Origin: a virus
Strand: one strand, 5' to 3'
Virus record (IMG/VR): IMGVR_UViG_3300017767_000010
Coordinates: 1 to 60,141 of that record
DNA length: 60,141 nt
The position numbers were made by a program, and so were the translations under genes. Shown here in pieces: positions 23,565-33,964 of the stretch; positions within the stretch are counted from its first letter, which is position 1, and every line of letters begins with the position of its first letter. Under the pieces are notes generated by a model that ran no database searches, was not told the origin of the DNA, and worked only from the letters and a program-made list of their open reading frames with translations.

Positions 23565-24514
23565 TGGCAGAAACTAGAAAACAATATACTGAACAACAGT
23601 ATTATGCACAACATCAAGGTGATAGCGGTAATATACCATCTGATTTTAAAGGATTAGGATATTATAGTAGAACTAGCTTAGAAGATATAATTAATAACTT
23701 TATAGTTGCTTATATAGGAGAAGATAAAGCTTTGCCTAAAGTACCAAAATATGAATTAGATTTTTGGGCACAAAGAGCAATGCAGGAATTTAGTTATGAT
23801 GTATTACATTCTGAAAAAAGTATGGAATTAGATTTAGGTGATTCTTTACAATTTCCATTACCACAAGATTATATAAACTATATTAAAATATCTTGTGTTG
23901 GAACAGATGGTGTAAAAAAAGTATTATTACCACAAAGAAGATCAGGAGATCCTACAATACCAGTACAAGATAATAATAGTAATATTACATTTGATGGCAC
24001 AGGCAAGATAATTACAGCGGCTAAATCAACTTTAGCAACACGTTTTCAAGATGCTAGTAATAGTGCAAACACATTACAATCTGCACAAGATTATTATTAT
24101 TCAAATTATAATAACGATAACTTTTCATATTTTAATAAAAGATATGGTGGTGTGCCAGAAGATATGAATGCAGCTGGAACTTACTTTATAGATCATAAAG
24201 CAGGATTAATATTTTTTGATGGATCATTTGCAAATAGAAACGAAGACTTAATTGTATTAGATTATATAAGTGATGGTTTAGATAATAATGCAGATTTAAG
24301 TAAAGTATATATGCCTAAGCTTGCAGAAGATGCAACGTATGCATACATGCTATATAATCTATCTAAAGTGCGACCTGCTAGTGCTGGCTTAACACCTTTA
24401 TATAAAAAAGAAGCAACTGCAAAATTAAGAAATACTAAAATAAGATTAAGCAATTATAAATTAGAAGAACTTGCTCAAATATTAAGAGGCAAAAGCAAGT
24501 GGATTAAACACTAA
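23564..24514 (+). CDS. tail tubular protein A-like connector, 316 aa
   Basis: 316 residues with 'DFWAQRAMQEFSYDVLHSEKS', 'LPQDYINYIKISCVG' and a C-terminal helical pair 'KKEATAKLRNTKIRLSNYKL' and 'ILRGKSKWIKH'. These resemble the gatekeeper/ring protein (T7 gp11-type role) of podovirus-like phages. It would sit below the portal. The start overlaps the preceding gene by one base, consistent with stoichiometric co-expression. Confidence 0.72.
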   Translation: MAETRKQYTEQQYYAQHQGDSGNIPSDFKGLGYYSRTSLEDIINNFIVAYIGEDKALPKVPKYELDFWAQRAMQEFSYDVLHSEKSMELDLGDSLQFPLPQDYINYIKISCVGTDGVKKVLLPQRRSGDPTIPVQDNNSNITFDGTGKIITAAKSTLATRFQDASNSANTLQSAQDYYYSNYNNDNFSYFNKRYGGVPEDMNAAGTYFIDHKAGLIFFDGSFANRNEDLIVLDYISDGLDNNADLSKVYMPKLAEDATYAYMLYNLSKVRPASAGLTPLYKKEATAKLRNTKIRLSNYKLEELAQILRGKSKWIKH

Positions 24515-24520
24515 AATTAA

Positions 24521-26344
24521 ATGGCACAAAGTAAAAGAACTTTTAATAAAGCTAAACTTGAAAGAGATTTAGATGATAGAATAGTTCCTCAAGGTACCTA
24601 TAGAGATGCTTTAAATATAAGTATAGATACTTCAGAAGATGCAAATGTTGGAGTAATAGAAAATATGAAAGGTAATGAGCTTATTTCTAATCAAAGTATA
24701 TTAGGGTTAAGTTCATCAACAAATCCAAATGCAAAAGTAATTGGTAGTTATTCTCATCCAGAAGAAAATAAAATTTATTATTTTGTTACAGGAGACAACA
24801 CAGATGGTATTTTTGAATATGATATTACAAATAATGCAATTAATACGTTATTATTAGATTCAACAAAACCTATTGTTTCTCAAAAAGTAACATTTACATT
24901 TACAATGGCCGGTGTAACTGGTAGTATATCTCAAAATGGTGTAATTAATCTTTTAGCCGGCAAAGGGTCCGCTGTTGCAGTAACACCAAGATTTCCCGCA
25001 AATACTTCAGGATCTACAAAATCAGTAAAAATACCAGTAAAAGTAAGAGTACCAAGAGGTTATGCAAACTATAAATCTTCTGGTGCATATGTAACAGGAT
25101 CTATAACGGCATCTCAAGTTTCATTAACAGCCCCAACACCAACAACAGCATCCGCTACTAATGTTTCACTAACTACAGCTACCCTAAATGGAGAACTAGA
25201 CAACGACGATGTTAACGTAACTAGTCAAGGTTTCTTTTTTGGATATAAGTCAGCAAGTAATACAGCTTTAACTGTTTCTGAATTAACAAGTGGAGGAAGC
25301 GGGATAGTTAGAAGTACAGTAACATCAACAGGTGTTAATAATGATTTTAATAAAGATGTAACTGGAATACCTAATAGTAAATTAGTTAGTTTTGTAGCAA
25401 TTGCAACTAATAGTGTTGGACAAGGTGTTGCAACAAATGTTCTTACATTTACAACATCGGCAGCCCCTGTAGCCCCTGCGGCAAATAGACCATATGCAAA
25501 CAGATTATATATTCATCCTGTTGTAGGGCCCGATTTAGGTACTGGTATTACTACTAATGACTCTAAGCAAATAGGATATGGTAATATTATAAAATCAGAT
25601 AATAGAATTTATTTTACAGTCTTTGGTTTTAATGCTTCAACAGGGCTATATACAGATCAAGCTGTTATAATGGATAATACACCAGCTACTGGTGGTGTTG
25701 ACGATAGAATTCAAGTAACAGCAAACGCTTCTGGTCCTGCTACATTAACATTATCAAATAGTAATTCTTTTGCAATTAGTAGTGGAGATATTAGATTTAG
25801 CGGCTTTAATTCTGCTGCTTTAGGTTCTCAAACAGCTGGTATGTATACAATTACAGCAACAGGGCTAGCGGGTGGTACTGTAGCAAACTTTACACCTGCT
25901 ACATTACAAGTTAAAATTGGTTCCCCTAGTGCTACAACTTTTACATCAACAATACAACCCGCTTTTGCTAAAACAGGCACAGGCACAACACCATTTTTAT
26001 CACAATCTGGATCTGGAGATTATGCTTATAATGAAGGAGGGTCAAGAACATCCTTTTCAAATATAGGAATAGGGCCTATGGAATCTGGTAATAAAGGCAT
26101 AGCTATTATACCTTTTTCAAATACAACAGGTACCTTTGATACTTTTTCTGGTTTTGATGCTACAAAAGTTGCAGTTTCTATATCAGGTAAAACAGCAGGA
26201 ACTGATTATGATTATTATATTTTTGATACATGTCCTGTTATATATGGTACTACTCCTGGTATAATGATCGAAGCAGATCCTAACGTTTTAAATGATGGAA
26301 CAACTTCAGTTACACATACAGTAACTATAACTTATAATTATTAA
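24521..26344 (+). CDS. tail stabilisation protein, first segment with FN3-like domain, 607 aa
   Basis: Begins 'RTFNKAKLERDLDDRIVPQG' and 'TYRDALNISIDTSEDANVGV', then 'SHPEENKIYYFVTGDN'. This is the opening of the large podovirus tail (stabilisation) protein family. Residues about 205-310 are a fibronectin-like sandwich with 'VTSQGFFFGYKS' and 'SFVAIATNSVGQG', a style common in Bacteroidetes proteins. The rest (330-607) is Thr/Ser-rich beta sequence. The family's next part is in the genes at 26602 and 30795, so the protein is split here into separate chains. Confidence 0.75.
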   Translation: MAQSKRTFNKAKLERDLDDRIVPQGTYRDALNISIDTSEDANVGVIENMKGNELISNQSILGLSSSTNPNAKVIGSYSHPEENKIYYFVTGDNTDGIFEYDITNNAINTLLLDSTKPIVSQKVTFTFTMAGVTGSISQNGVINLLAGKGSAVAVTPRFPANTSGSTKSVKIPVKVRVPRGYANYKSSGAYVTGSITASQVSLTAPTPTTASATNVSLTTATLNGELDNDDVNVTSQGFFFGYKSASNTALTVSELTSGGSGIVRSTVTSTGVNNDFNKDVTGIPNSKLVSFVAIATNSVGQGVATNVLTFTTSAAPVAPAANRPYANRLYIHPVVGPDLGTGITTNDSKQIGYGNIIKSDNRIYFTVFGFNASTGLYTDQAVIMDNTPATGGVDDRIQVTANASGPATLTLSNSNSFAISSGDIRFSGFNSAALGSQTAGMYTITATGLAGGTVANFTPATLQVKIGSPSATTFTSTIQPAFAKTGTGTTPFLSQSGSGDYAYNEGGSRTSFSNIGIGPMESGNKGIAIIPFSNTTGTFDTFSGFDATKVAVSISGKTAGTDYDYYIFDTCPVIYGTTPGIMIEADPNVLNDGTTSVTHTVTITYNY

Positions 26345-26345
26345 T

Positions 26346-26600
26346 ATGACAACAAAAATATTAAGGCATGAGTCTGTCTTTTTTAACGAAGAATCTTTTA
26401 CACCTTCTGTAGATATTAAAATAAATAAAATAAGAAATGCTTATAAACTTCCTATAAATTTTGAAAAAGGTAATACTATAAATGCTGGTACAGAATTAAT
26501 AATTAAAGAAATGAATCTTAATTTTTTAGAAGATCTTGAATTAGTAAACGGTGTTAGAGATACTGATCCTAAAGTTATAATAGAATATACAGAAATATAA
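26346..26600 (+). CDS. small linker protein between tail segments, 84 aa
   Basis: 84 residues starting at ATG 26346, one base after the previous stop, and ending one base before the next ATG. 'HESVFFNEESFTPSVDIKINKIRN' and 'GNTINAGTELIIKEMNLN' suggest a small beta protein. No homologue recognised. It sits exactly between two pieces of the stabilisation protein and may help assemble them. Confidence 0.65.
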   Translation: MTTKILRHESVFFNEESFTPSVDIKINKIRNAYKLPINFEKGNTINAGTELIIKEMNLNFLEDLELVNGVRDTDPKVIIEYTEI

Positions 26601-26601
26601 T

Positions 26602-29600
26602 ATGGCAGGTAATATATTAAATTTTAGTACTAATCGTTTAATTACAGGCATAAACGTTATAGACGGTATGCTATTTTGGACAGATGACGAAACTGAGCCA
26701 CACAAAATTAACATTGAAAAATTTAAAGGTAACTTTACCGGTGTTGATGTTGACCACACTTCTGGTACAACTCAAATATACAATAGACCTTTTGAGTTAA
26801 GAGATGTTACAGTTCTTAAAGATCATCCTACAGAAAGTTTACAAACGGATTTTACTACAGTCCCTATGTCTGACCCTATTGATACTCTTGTTGACCCTGA
26901 CCCGGATGATGGAAATGGTGGTAGTGGTAATACTGTAAAAAGCATTAGCACTAAAAAATTACAAGTAAGAACATTCCCGACTAGATCTGCATCTGTTGTA
27001 GAAACTAAACTAACAGGAATGGTTTCTAATACTAAAAAGTTAATAGAAGCTGGATTTTATTGGTCAAATACTAATTCAACGTATAAAACTATATTAGCAG
27101 GAATAAACGCATCTCCAGCAACTTCTTTTAAAGTTGTTACAGACACAAATGTTATTACACAAGATGTTAATATTACTGTTAATTTAGATACTATTATTCA
27201 ATCTACAGATAGCACTGCATCAAATCAAAGCTATAATACAAGCTTATCTACTGGAGCATTAAGTTGGTTCGCTTTTGGTAAAGAAGAAGGATTTCCAAAA
27301 GAAGACTATGGGGAAATACAAAATACTCAAGTAAAAGCGCAACCTTCTGCACAAGGAAGTGGAAGTACAACAGATTTTTTAGCTACTGGTAGTTATAGCC
27401 CATACTTAACTGGAGCAATAACATTAAATGCAACTTATAAAACTGATATTACTGTTTCTAGTCAAGGGTTTTATATTAGTAAACCTTATGTTAATAGTGA
27501 TTATGGCTCTCCTACTGTGGCTGAAGTTATAGCACAAGCAGATAAAAATACAGATCCTACTAAACAATTTCCAGGTAAATATGAAGTTAGAGATGATTTT
27601 GGTAATTCAAGTGGTTCACCATTACCTAGCTTTTCAAAAATTCTTAGAGATGTTCAAGGGGGGTATACTTATTTTTTCGTAGGATATTTAATTGATAGAA
27701 ATGGAACACAATATTCAGATAGTCACACAACTGCAGCTACTGTTAAAACAAAAGTTATTACAGCTGGGGCTAAAAATAAACCTGGTTTATATAATTTAAA
27801 AGGAGTTTCCTTATCTGGTGGTGCAGTATTAAAAGCTGAAATATATAATACTGGATTTACTGGAGCAAATATTTCTGATTATGGTTTTTATTTTTCTACA
27901 ACTATTTCAGATCCTTATGATTTAGCCGATGAATTTTCTTCAGGCATAAATTCAAACGGTACACCAACTAAAACAGGCGCGGCTGCAAATACTTTTAAAT
28001 TATCTTGTGCTTCTACTCATCCTCTTCAAAGTAATGGGGTTGGAAATTTTGCTTTAGATACTACTATAGCTGTACAAAATTTAGCGGCCGGAACTACAAT
28101 ATATTATGTAGCATATGCAACAAATTCAGCAGGTGAAGCTTTAGCTACAAATCATGGTTCTTATCAATATAGTATGCAGTCTAAAGCTGCTGAAATAGCA
28201 GAAGTGCAAACAGCTAAAGATTTAGATGCGCCTATAATACAAATAAGTGATATTGCTGTTAAAAGTCTTGAAACTAGAACTTTTAAAACAGTTAACGGTA
28301 GTGAAGACCTTACAATATTAGATAATGCTACAGCTACTACTAGCACAACCAATGCTTATGATGTAAAAATACATTTTTCACATTCACCTGCAGCTTTAGG
28401 TAATCCTGAATCAATTGTATTACATCAATGCAGACCTTCTAATAACGATGTTGATATAAATCATTATAATGGTTTTGATGATATAGATGATTTAATTAAA
28501 GCTATAGAAGAATATGGAGATAATACTGGTACAGGGCTATTATTAGATTTATCAGGTGTAAGTGGTAGTGGATTAGCTTTATATCCTGTTGCTGGTACAA
28601 GATTATTCTCTAATGGTGGTTCTCATACATTTTCTTTAAATCCATCAGATAGAGCAGGTACTCAATTGTTTTCTTTTAATCCAGATAAAAGTACTGATAC
28701 AACTCCTACACAAAGTAATTTTATAGGAGAATATACTACAGATTTTAAATTAGCAGTTAGAGAGCCATCGTTTGAAGATATGGTTGGTGGAAGAGGTGAT
28801 AAAAAATATAAGACTGACAATAAAGGATGGGATTATTTATATACTTATCATGGGAATAGTGGTACTAATTATAAAAGTGCTATATATAAAGCACACACTT
28901 TTATAGCTCAAGTCGTATATGCTAATGGGAAAGAATTTTTTAGCAAATTACAATACGGAGGTCCTCCAACTTCCTTTTCTGTAGCAGCAAACACACAAGG
29001 AACCTGTGGGTTAGTAGCGGGAGCTCCTACTGTTAAAACTCATGACAGCACTGGAGACGGGTTTTTAAAATCTTCTGTTACTCAAAATGCTGTAAAACTT
29101 TTAGGAATGATTGGTGCTAATGGAGGGGCAGGTGTTGGACAGCAAGTTGCACAAACTTGTGGTTTTAAATATAGTACAACAAAACCTTCTACGACAAATG
29201 TTTCTTATTTTGGTACAGGAGCAAATGATGATTTAGATACTTGGGCAAGTTCAGCTTCATCTGCATTATTAAGCTCATCAACTTCACCAACTACTTTAGC
29301 ACAAGCACGTACACATGCTATTTCTGATGACCCTGATACGTCTGATGCTAATGTAAATGGTTGTTATAGAGAATATGCAGTAGATGTAACTGGCTTAGCT
29401 GCTAACACAACATATTATTTTGTAGCATTTTGTTCTCCTAGTCAAGTTACACCAAGAGGAGGATATGCCTCTGTATTAAATCTAGCTAGAGATGATTATA
29501 ATGCTACAAAATATGGTCACGTTAAAGAATTCACTACCGAAGGCACTGGGAGTATTGTAGATCACCCTCCTACAATAACAGTATTAGACTCTGCAGTTGA

Positions 29601-30765
29601 CTCAAAATTAAGTAAAGTATTTTTAACTGGTGAAGCTATTGCTGAAGGCAAAAATTATAAAGTTAATTCTGTGGGATTTTATTTAAAACCCACTAGTAGC
29701 TTTTCATCTAGTGCTACTGAAGCACAAATATTAACTGAACTTGCAAATGCAAATTCAAGAACAACAATAACTGGTACTGTAGGAGTTTCAAGTGTTGACA
29801 ATTTATTTGAATCATCTAGTATAATATCTAGAGTAGATTACCATGCTTGCGCTTTCGCAACATTTAAAATAAATGGTGGTAATATAACAAATCCAGTATT
29901 AAGTAGTAATTCTATAAAAATTTTAAACAATGCAACTACTGCACCTCAATCTGCTTTACCTAGTGTATCAAGTATTAGATGGACTAAAAGTGGTAAAGGC
30001 GGGTCATTAACAGGTGAGGTAAGTTTAAATACTGCTAGTATAACTGCGGCTGGGTTTTATATAATTGGCAAACAAGGATTCCATGCAGCAAAAGCTGCTG
30101 CTATAGGCTCTTATAATGTAACAACTAGTTTTGCACAACCAGTAGATGGTGCAGCCTTAAAAGCTATTTTTGATTCTCCTCCTTCTGGAGTAGTCGCACA
30201 TAATGTAGCGGTTAGTTCTTCAAATATAACAGATCCTTTTAGGTCTTTTTCTGTACCTTTTACTGAATTTAAATTTGATCACACATATTATGCAGCAGCT
30301 TATGCAACAAATAGTGATGGCACAGCTCTTGCTCCTAGTTGTTTAGCTTTTTATGAAAGTCCTCCTATAACAGGTAGTTTAATTTTGACTACTTCTCAAT
30401 TAATTTATGATAGAAATGGGGCTTTTAAAACAGGAGATGGAAAAACTGGTGCATTTGGGGCTAATACTGTTTTTATAACCTCATCACCTACTGCCGGAGA
30501 GTTTAGAATTAAACAAAAGCCAACAAGATGGAATGTTTCTGGAGATGGAAGACTACCTATTACTACTATACAAAAATTATATGGTACACCATATGCAATA
30601 CATTTTAATATGGTAGGTGCTGTTAATAAAGGTGCAAAAAGACATTGTGAATATATTATAGAACATATAAAAACAAAAGAAACTGCTACAATTAAAATTA
30701 TACAAGAAGGAACAGGTACAGCTATGCCAAAATCTCCATTGTATGATCCGCAAGATGCACCATAA
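26602..30765 (+). CDS. tail stabilisation protein, middle segment with several FN3-like domains, 1387 aa
   Basis: Residues 1-60 hold the family core 'RLITGINVIDGMLFWTDDETE' (in two pieces) followed by 'PHKINIEKFKG'. After about residue 110 comes a long array of five or six fibronectin-like beta sandwiches with 'GFYWS', 'GFYIS', 'YGFYFS', and 'TTIYYVAYATNSAGEA' (about 500), 'NTTYYFVAFCS' (about 930) and 'HTYYAAAYATNSDGTA' (about 1230). These replace what in relatives is a short link to the next family part, now encoded at 30795. Probably a surface-exposed decoration of the tail that helps adsorption. Confidence 0.78.
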   Translation: MAGNILNFSTNRLITGINVIDGMLFWTDDETEPHKINIEKFKGNFTGVDVDHTSGTTQIYNRPFELRDVTVLKDHPTESLQTDFTTVPMSDPIDTLVDPDPDDGNGGSGNTVKSISTKKLQVRTFPTRSASVVETKLTGMVSNTKKLIEAGFYWSNTNSTYKTILAGINASPATSFKVVTDTNVITQDVNITVNLDTIIQSTDSTASNQSYNTSLSTGALSWFAFGKEEGFPKEDYGEIQNTQVKAQPSAQGSGSTTDFLATGSYSPYLTGAITLNATYKTDITVSSQGFYISKPYVNSDYGSPTVAEVIAQADKNTDPTKQFPGKYEVRDDFGNSSGSPLPSFSKILRDVQGGYTYFFVGYLIDRNGTQYSDSHTTAATVKTKVITAGAKNKPGLYNLKGVSLSGGAVLKAEIYNTGFTGANISDYGFYFSTTISDPYDLADEFSSGINSNGTPTKTGAAANTFKLSCASTHPLQSNGVGNFALDTTIAVQNLAAGTTIYYVAYATNSAGEALATNHGSYQYSMQSKAAEIAEVQTAKDLDAPIIQISDIAVKSLETRTFKTVNGSEDLTILDNATATTSTTNAYDVKIHFSHSPAALGNPESIVLHQCRPSNNDVDINHYNGFDDIDDLIKAIEEYGDNTGTGLLLDLSGVSGSGLALYPVAGTRLFSNGGSHTFSLNPSDRAGTQLFSFNPDKSTDTTPTQSNFIGEYTTDFKLAVREPSFEDMVGGRGDKKYKTDNKGWDYLYTYHGNSGTNYKSAIYKAHTFIAQVVYANGKEFFSKLQYGGPPTSFSVAANTQGTCGLVAGAPTVKTHDSTGDGFLKSSVTQNAVKLLGMIGANGGAGVGQQVAQTCGFKYSTTKPSTTNVSYFGTGANDDLDTWASSASSALLSSSTSPTTLAQARTHAISDDPDTSDANVNGCYREYAVDVTGLAANTTYYFVAFCSPSQVTPRGGYASVLNLARDDYNATKYGHVKEFTTEGTGSIVDHPPTITVLDSAVDSKLSKVFLTGEAIAEGKNYKVNSVGFYLKPTSSFSSSATEAQILTELANANSRTTITGTVGVSSVDNLFESSSIISRVDYHACAFATFKINGGNITNPVLSSNSIKILNNATTAPQSALPSVSSIRWTKSGKGGSLTGEVSLNTASITAAGFYIIGKQGFHAAKAAAIGSYNVTTSFAQPVDGAALKAIFDSPPSGVVAHNVAVSSSNITDPFRSFSVPFTEFKFDHTYYAAAYATNSDGTALAPSCLAFYESPPITGSLILTTSQLIYDRNGAFKTGDGKTGAFGANTVFITSSPTAGEFRIKQKPTRWNVSGDGRLPITTIQKLYGTPYAIHFNMVGAVNKGAKRHCEYIIEHIKTKETATIKIIQEGTGTAMPKSPLYDPQDAP

Positions 30766-30794
30766 GATACAACTTATAATTTATAAATTTATAA

Positions 30795-33700
30795 ATGTCA
30801 AATAAAAAACCTTTTGAAAAAACATTTCCGTATTTAAGCTATAGATGGAAATACGACGACGGAGAATATTCTCCATTTGCTCCTTTTACGGAAGTGCAAT
30901 TTGCAGCTATTGAAAACCCTAGTGATTCTGAAAGATTAAAAAATGGTTTTAATATATTTATGACTAATAATCTTGAAAGTATTATAATTACTAATATACC
31001 TATTGGTAGAGAAGATGTAGTAGCTGTAGATATATTATATACAGAATCAATAAGTTCAACTATATATGTTTTAAAAACTATTGAAATTGATGTAGAAGAT
31101 AGAGGTAAAACTGCTCTTAGTGATATAATTATAAATAGAAGATCATTTGGTGCGGCTTTACCTGCTAACCAATTAACAAGACATTTTGATAATGTACCTA
31201 GAAAAGCTAAAGCGCAGGAGTTTACGGCAAATAGAATAATATATGGTAATTATTTACAAAAATTTGATCAGGGTAAAAATGATTTAGGTGGTAATGGTTT
31301 AATTATAGAACCTGAAATAGGTTATAAATCAACACCTGTATCAGGCCCTTCTGTAAAAACAAATAGATCTTATGAAATTGCAGTAATGTATATTGATCCT
31401 TTTGGTAGGCAAGGTGGATTATTAACACAAAAAATACCTAATTCTGATTATGGGGGTAGTTCTTTAATAAAAACAGATTATACATATGACTCAAGAATAT
31501 GTTTAAAAGCATGTATTAAATCCGAAGCGCCCTCTTGGGCCAAGTATTATAGATATTTTGTAAAAGATATTTCTAATACCGCATTTAATTTAACAGCATT
31601 TCATTCATATTCTGATGGTGAAGGTGATGAAAATGTAAATTGTTATGTACAATTTGATTCTAAAGATAGAAGTAAAATTACAGAAGATTCTTTTCTTTTA
31701 TTAAAAAGAGAAACACATAGAAAAAATAGTACAGGCGGTATAGTTATGAATAAGGTATCAAGATTGCCTGTGTTAGCTATAGAAAACGAAGCACCTGATA
31801 TTGTTAAAGCACAAATAGTAGAAAGATTTAGTTCATCATTTTTTAGAATAACGGATGGAGTGGCCAATATTGTTTCAGGTTTTGGATCATCTACTGCAAA
31901 CGGCATCTCAAGTACTACACAAGATATTTTTATTAGAACTGCTGATAATACTGATTTTGCAACAATAGGAGGTTTATCTGCATTAAATACTTATTTTACC
32001 GCGCAAGGTATTGCATCTAGTGCTCTTTTTGAATTAGATGATTCAGGAACTGGTACGGCAGAAATTTCTATTGATTGTACAAGTTTTGCAGAAAGATTAG
32101 CTGTAAAATTAGAATCAAAACAAATATCAACAAATAGCGTTATTGGAGAATCTAAAAAAGTATTAGTAGACACTATAATTTTTGGTAAAGGAACTAGTGA
32201 TAAACAAAGAACAACAATAAAAATAGTTACATCAAATCAAATAAATGACGACGATCAAGTTGTTTCTACATTAGGTCTTGGAAGTACTTTAGCTTCTGGT
32301 ATAGCCGGGGGATCTTTTGATTTAGACCCTAACGATACTAATGTTAAGCAATCTGTAATTTTTTATAAAAGAGGTTTAACTGAAGAGGGTGCTAAAAAAT
32401 TAAAAGGATCTTTCTTTGTTAAAATACCAAAAAAATTACCAGATATGGATCCTTTAGATCCAAATAATAGGATATTTAATATTCCTATTGGGCAAACAAC
32501 ATTTGATGACGAAGGTAATATTAAAAATTTACAATTAATAGATTTTGAAACAGAACCCGCGGATGAATCTAATTTAGATATATACTGGGAAGGCTCAGAT
32601 ACATTTTTAATATCTGAGGATGATAATTCTAATGAACATGGAAAAGTAAATCAAATACCATGGAGCAATTGTATTGCAACAGTAGGTGGTTCTACAAATG
32701 AAATATATAGAGAATCTGTAACTATATTAGATAAATTTAACGCAACTACATTAGTTAAAGGAATAAGAGTAAATACACCTGAACCTTTTTATGCAGAAGA
32801 AAGAAGAAAGGCTGGTTTAATATTTTCTGGTTTATATAATTCAAGAACGGGTATAAACTTATTAAATAATTTTTCTGATATAGATGGGATTACTAAAGAA
32901 TTAGAACCTAATTATGGTGGAATACAAAAACTTTATGCGTTAGATACAAATTTATTAACACTTACTGAAGATAAAGTATTTAAAGTGTTAGCGGATAAAG
33001 ATGCATTGTTTAATGCCGACGAGGGTGTAAACGTTACTGCTACTAAACTAGTTTTAGGTCAAGCAATAGCATACCAAGGTAATTATGGTATAAGTACACA
33101 TCCTGAATCGTTTATATATTTTAGAAATAATGTTTATTTTTCAGATGCAAAAAGAGGTAGTATTGTACAATTAACACCTATTAATGGACAAATGTTTCCT
33201 ATTAGTTCTAAGGGCATGTCAAACTTTTTTAGGGATAGGTTAAGAACAGCTACTAATATCATAGGTGCTTACGATGGGCAGAAAAAAATATATGTAGTAT
33301 CATTACAAGGGTATGACCAAACGGACGCTTCTATTGGCTCCGAAAGTATACCAAATGAAACGTCTAACATCACTTTAGCATATAGTTTAAATTCACAAGG
33401 GTGGACAAGTAGATATTCGTTTATTCCTGAAACAGGAGTAAGTATAAATAATAGATTTTATACATTTAAAAACGGCAAAGTTTATTTACATCATTCTAAT
33501 ACTGCTAATAGAAATAATTTTTATGGTGTAGCTGGAAATTCAGAAGTACAAATAATATTTAATGATAATCCTTCTTTTGTTTCAGATTGGCTTGCATTAA
33601 ATTATGAAGGTACAACAGGATGGACGGTATCAGAAATAATAGGTGAACAAGATTCAACTTATAGTATAACCAATGTTAGACTGCTAGATTCGGAAGAATC

Positions 33701-33953
33701 TAATTTTGACGGTTGGTTTTTAAAAGAAGGAAAGTATCACGGGTCAATAGTAGGTACACAACCTGTATATATTGTACAACCAGGTAGTTCTATTGGAGCA
33801 GATGGATTTTTTCCACTAATTCAAGACGGATCAAATACACAAGACATATCCGGTACAAAAGGCTTTTTCTTAAAAGCAAGATTTAAAAATACATCAACTT
33901 CTGTTTGTGAACTTGCAGCAGTTGGAAGTGAATATTATATTAGTCAAACTTAA
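30795..33953 (+). CDS. tail stabilisation protein, C-terminal segment, 1052 aa
   Basis: Starts with 'PYLSYRWKYDDGEYSPFAPF' and includes 'TRHFDNVPRKAKAQEFTANR' and 'IIYGNYLQKFD', hallmarks of the large stabilisation/tail protein as I know it from crAss-like and marine podoviruses. Later parts are beta-rich ('ESFIYFRNNVYFSDAKRGSI', 'YSLNSQGWTSRYSFIP'), compatible with a beta-propeller-like hub. It lacks the family's N-terminal part, supplied by 24521-26344 and the start of 26602-30765. Confidence 0.8.
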   Translation: MSNKKPFEKTFPYLSYRWKYDDGEYSPFAPFTEVQFAAIENPSDSERLKNGFNIFMTNNLESIIITNIPIGREDVVAVDILYTESISSTIYVLKTIEIDVEDRGKTALSDIIINRRSFGAALPANQLTRHFDNVPRKAKAQEFTANRIIYGNYLQKFDQGKNDLGGNGLIIEPEIGYKSTPVSGPSVKTNRSYEIAVMYIDPFGRQGGLLTQKIPNSDYGGSSLIKTDYTYDSRICLKACIKSEAPSWAKYYRYFVKDISNTAFNLTAFHSYSDGEGDENVNCYVQFDSKDRSKITEDSFLLLKRETHRKNSTGGIVMNKVSRLPVLAIENEAPDIVKAQIVERFSSSFFRITDGVANIVSGFGSSTANGISSTTQDIFIRTADNTDFATIGGLSALNTYFTAQGIASSALFELDDSGTGTAEISIDCTSFAERLAVKLESKQISTNSVIGESKKVLVDTIIFGKGTSDKQRTTIKIVTSNQINDDDQVVSTLGLGSTLASGIAGGSFDLDPNDTNVKQSVIFYKRGLTEEGAKKLKGSFFVKIPKKLPDMDPLDPNNRIFNIPIGQTTFDDEGNIKNLQLIDFETEPADESNLDIYWEGSDTFLISEDDNSNEHGKVNQIPWSNCIATVGGSTNEIYRESVTILDKFNATTLVKGIRVNTPEPFYAEERRKAGLIFSGLYNSRTGINLLNNFSDIDGITKELEPNYGGIQKLYALDTNLLTLTEDKVFKVLADKDALFNADEGVNVTATKLVLGQAIAYQGNYGISTHPESFIYFRNNVYFSDAKRGSIVQLTPINGQMFPISSKGMSNFFRDRLRTATNIIGAYDGQKKIYVVSLQGYDQTDASIGSESIPNETSNITLAYSLNSQGWTSRYSFIPETGVSINNRFYTFKNGKVYLHHSNTANRNNFYGVAGNSEVQIIFNDNPSFVSDWLALNYEGTTGWTVSEIIGEQDSTYSITNVRLLDSEESNFDGWFLKEGKYHGSIVGTQPVYIVQPGSSIGADGFFPLIQDGSNTQDISGTKGFFLKARFKNTSTSVCELAAVGSEYYISQT

Positions 33954-33964
33954 AAATAATAATA

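Noticed and set aside
26346-26600. Reading the 84-residue gene as a frameshifted part of its neighbours
   Set aside because: It has its own ATG and stop, fits exactly between the neighbours, and its translation looks like a small complete protein, so a separate gene is more likely.
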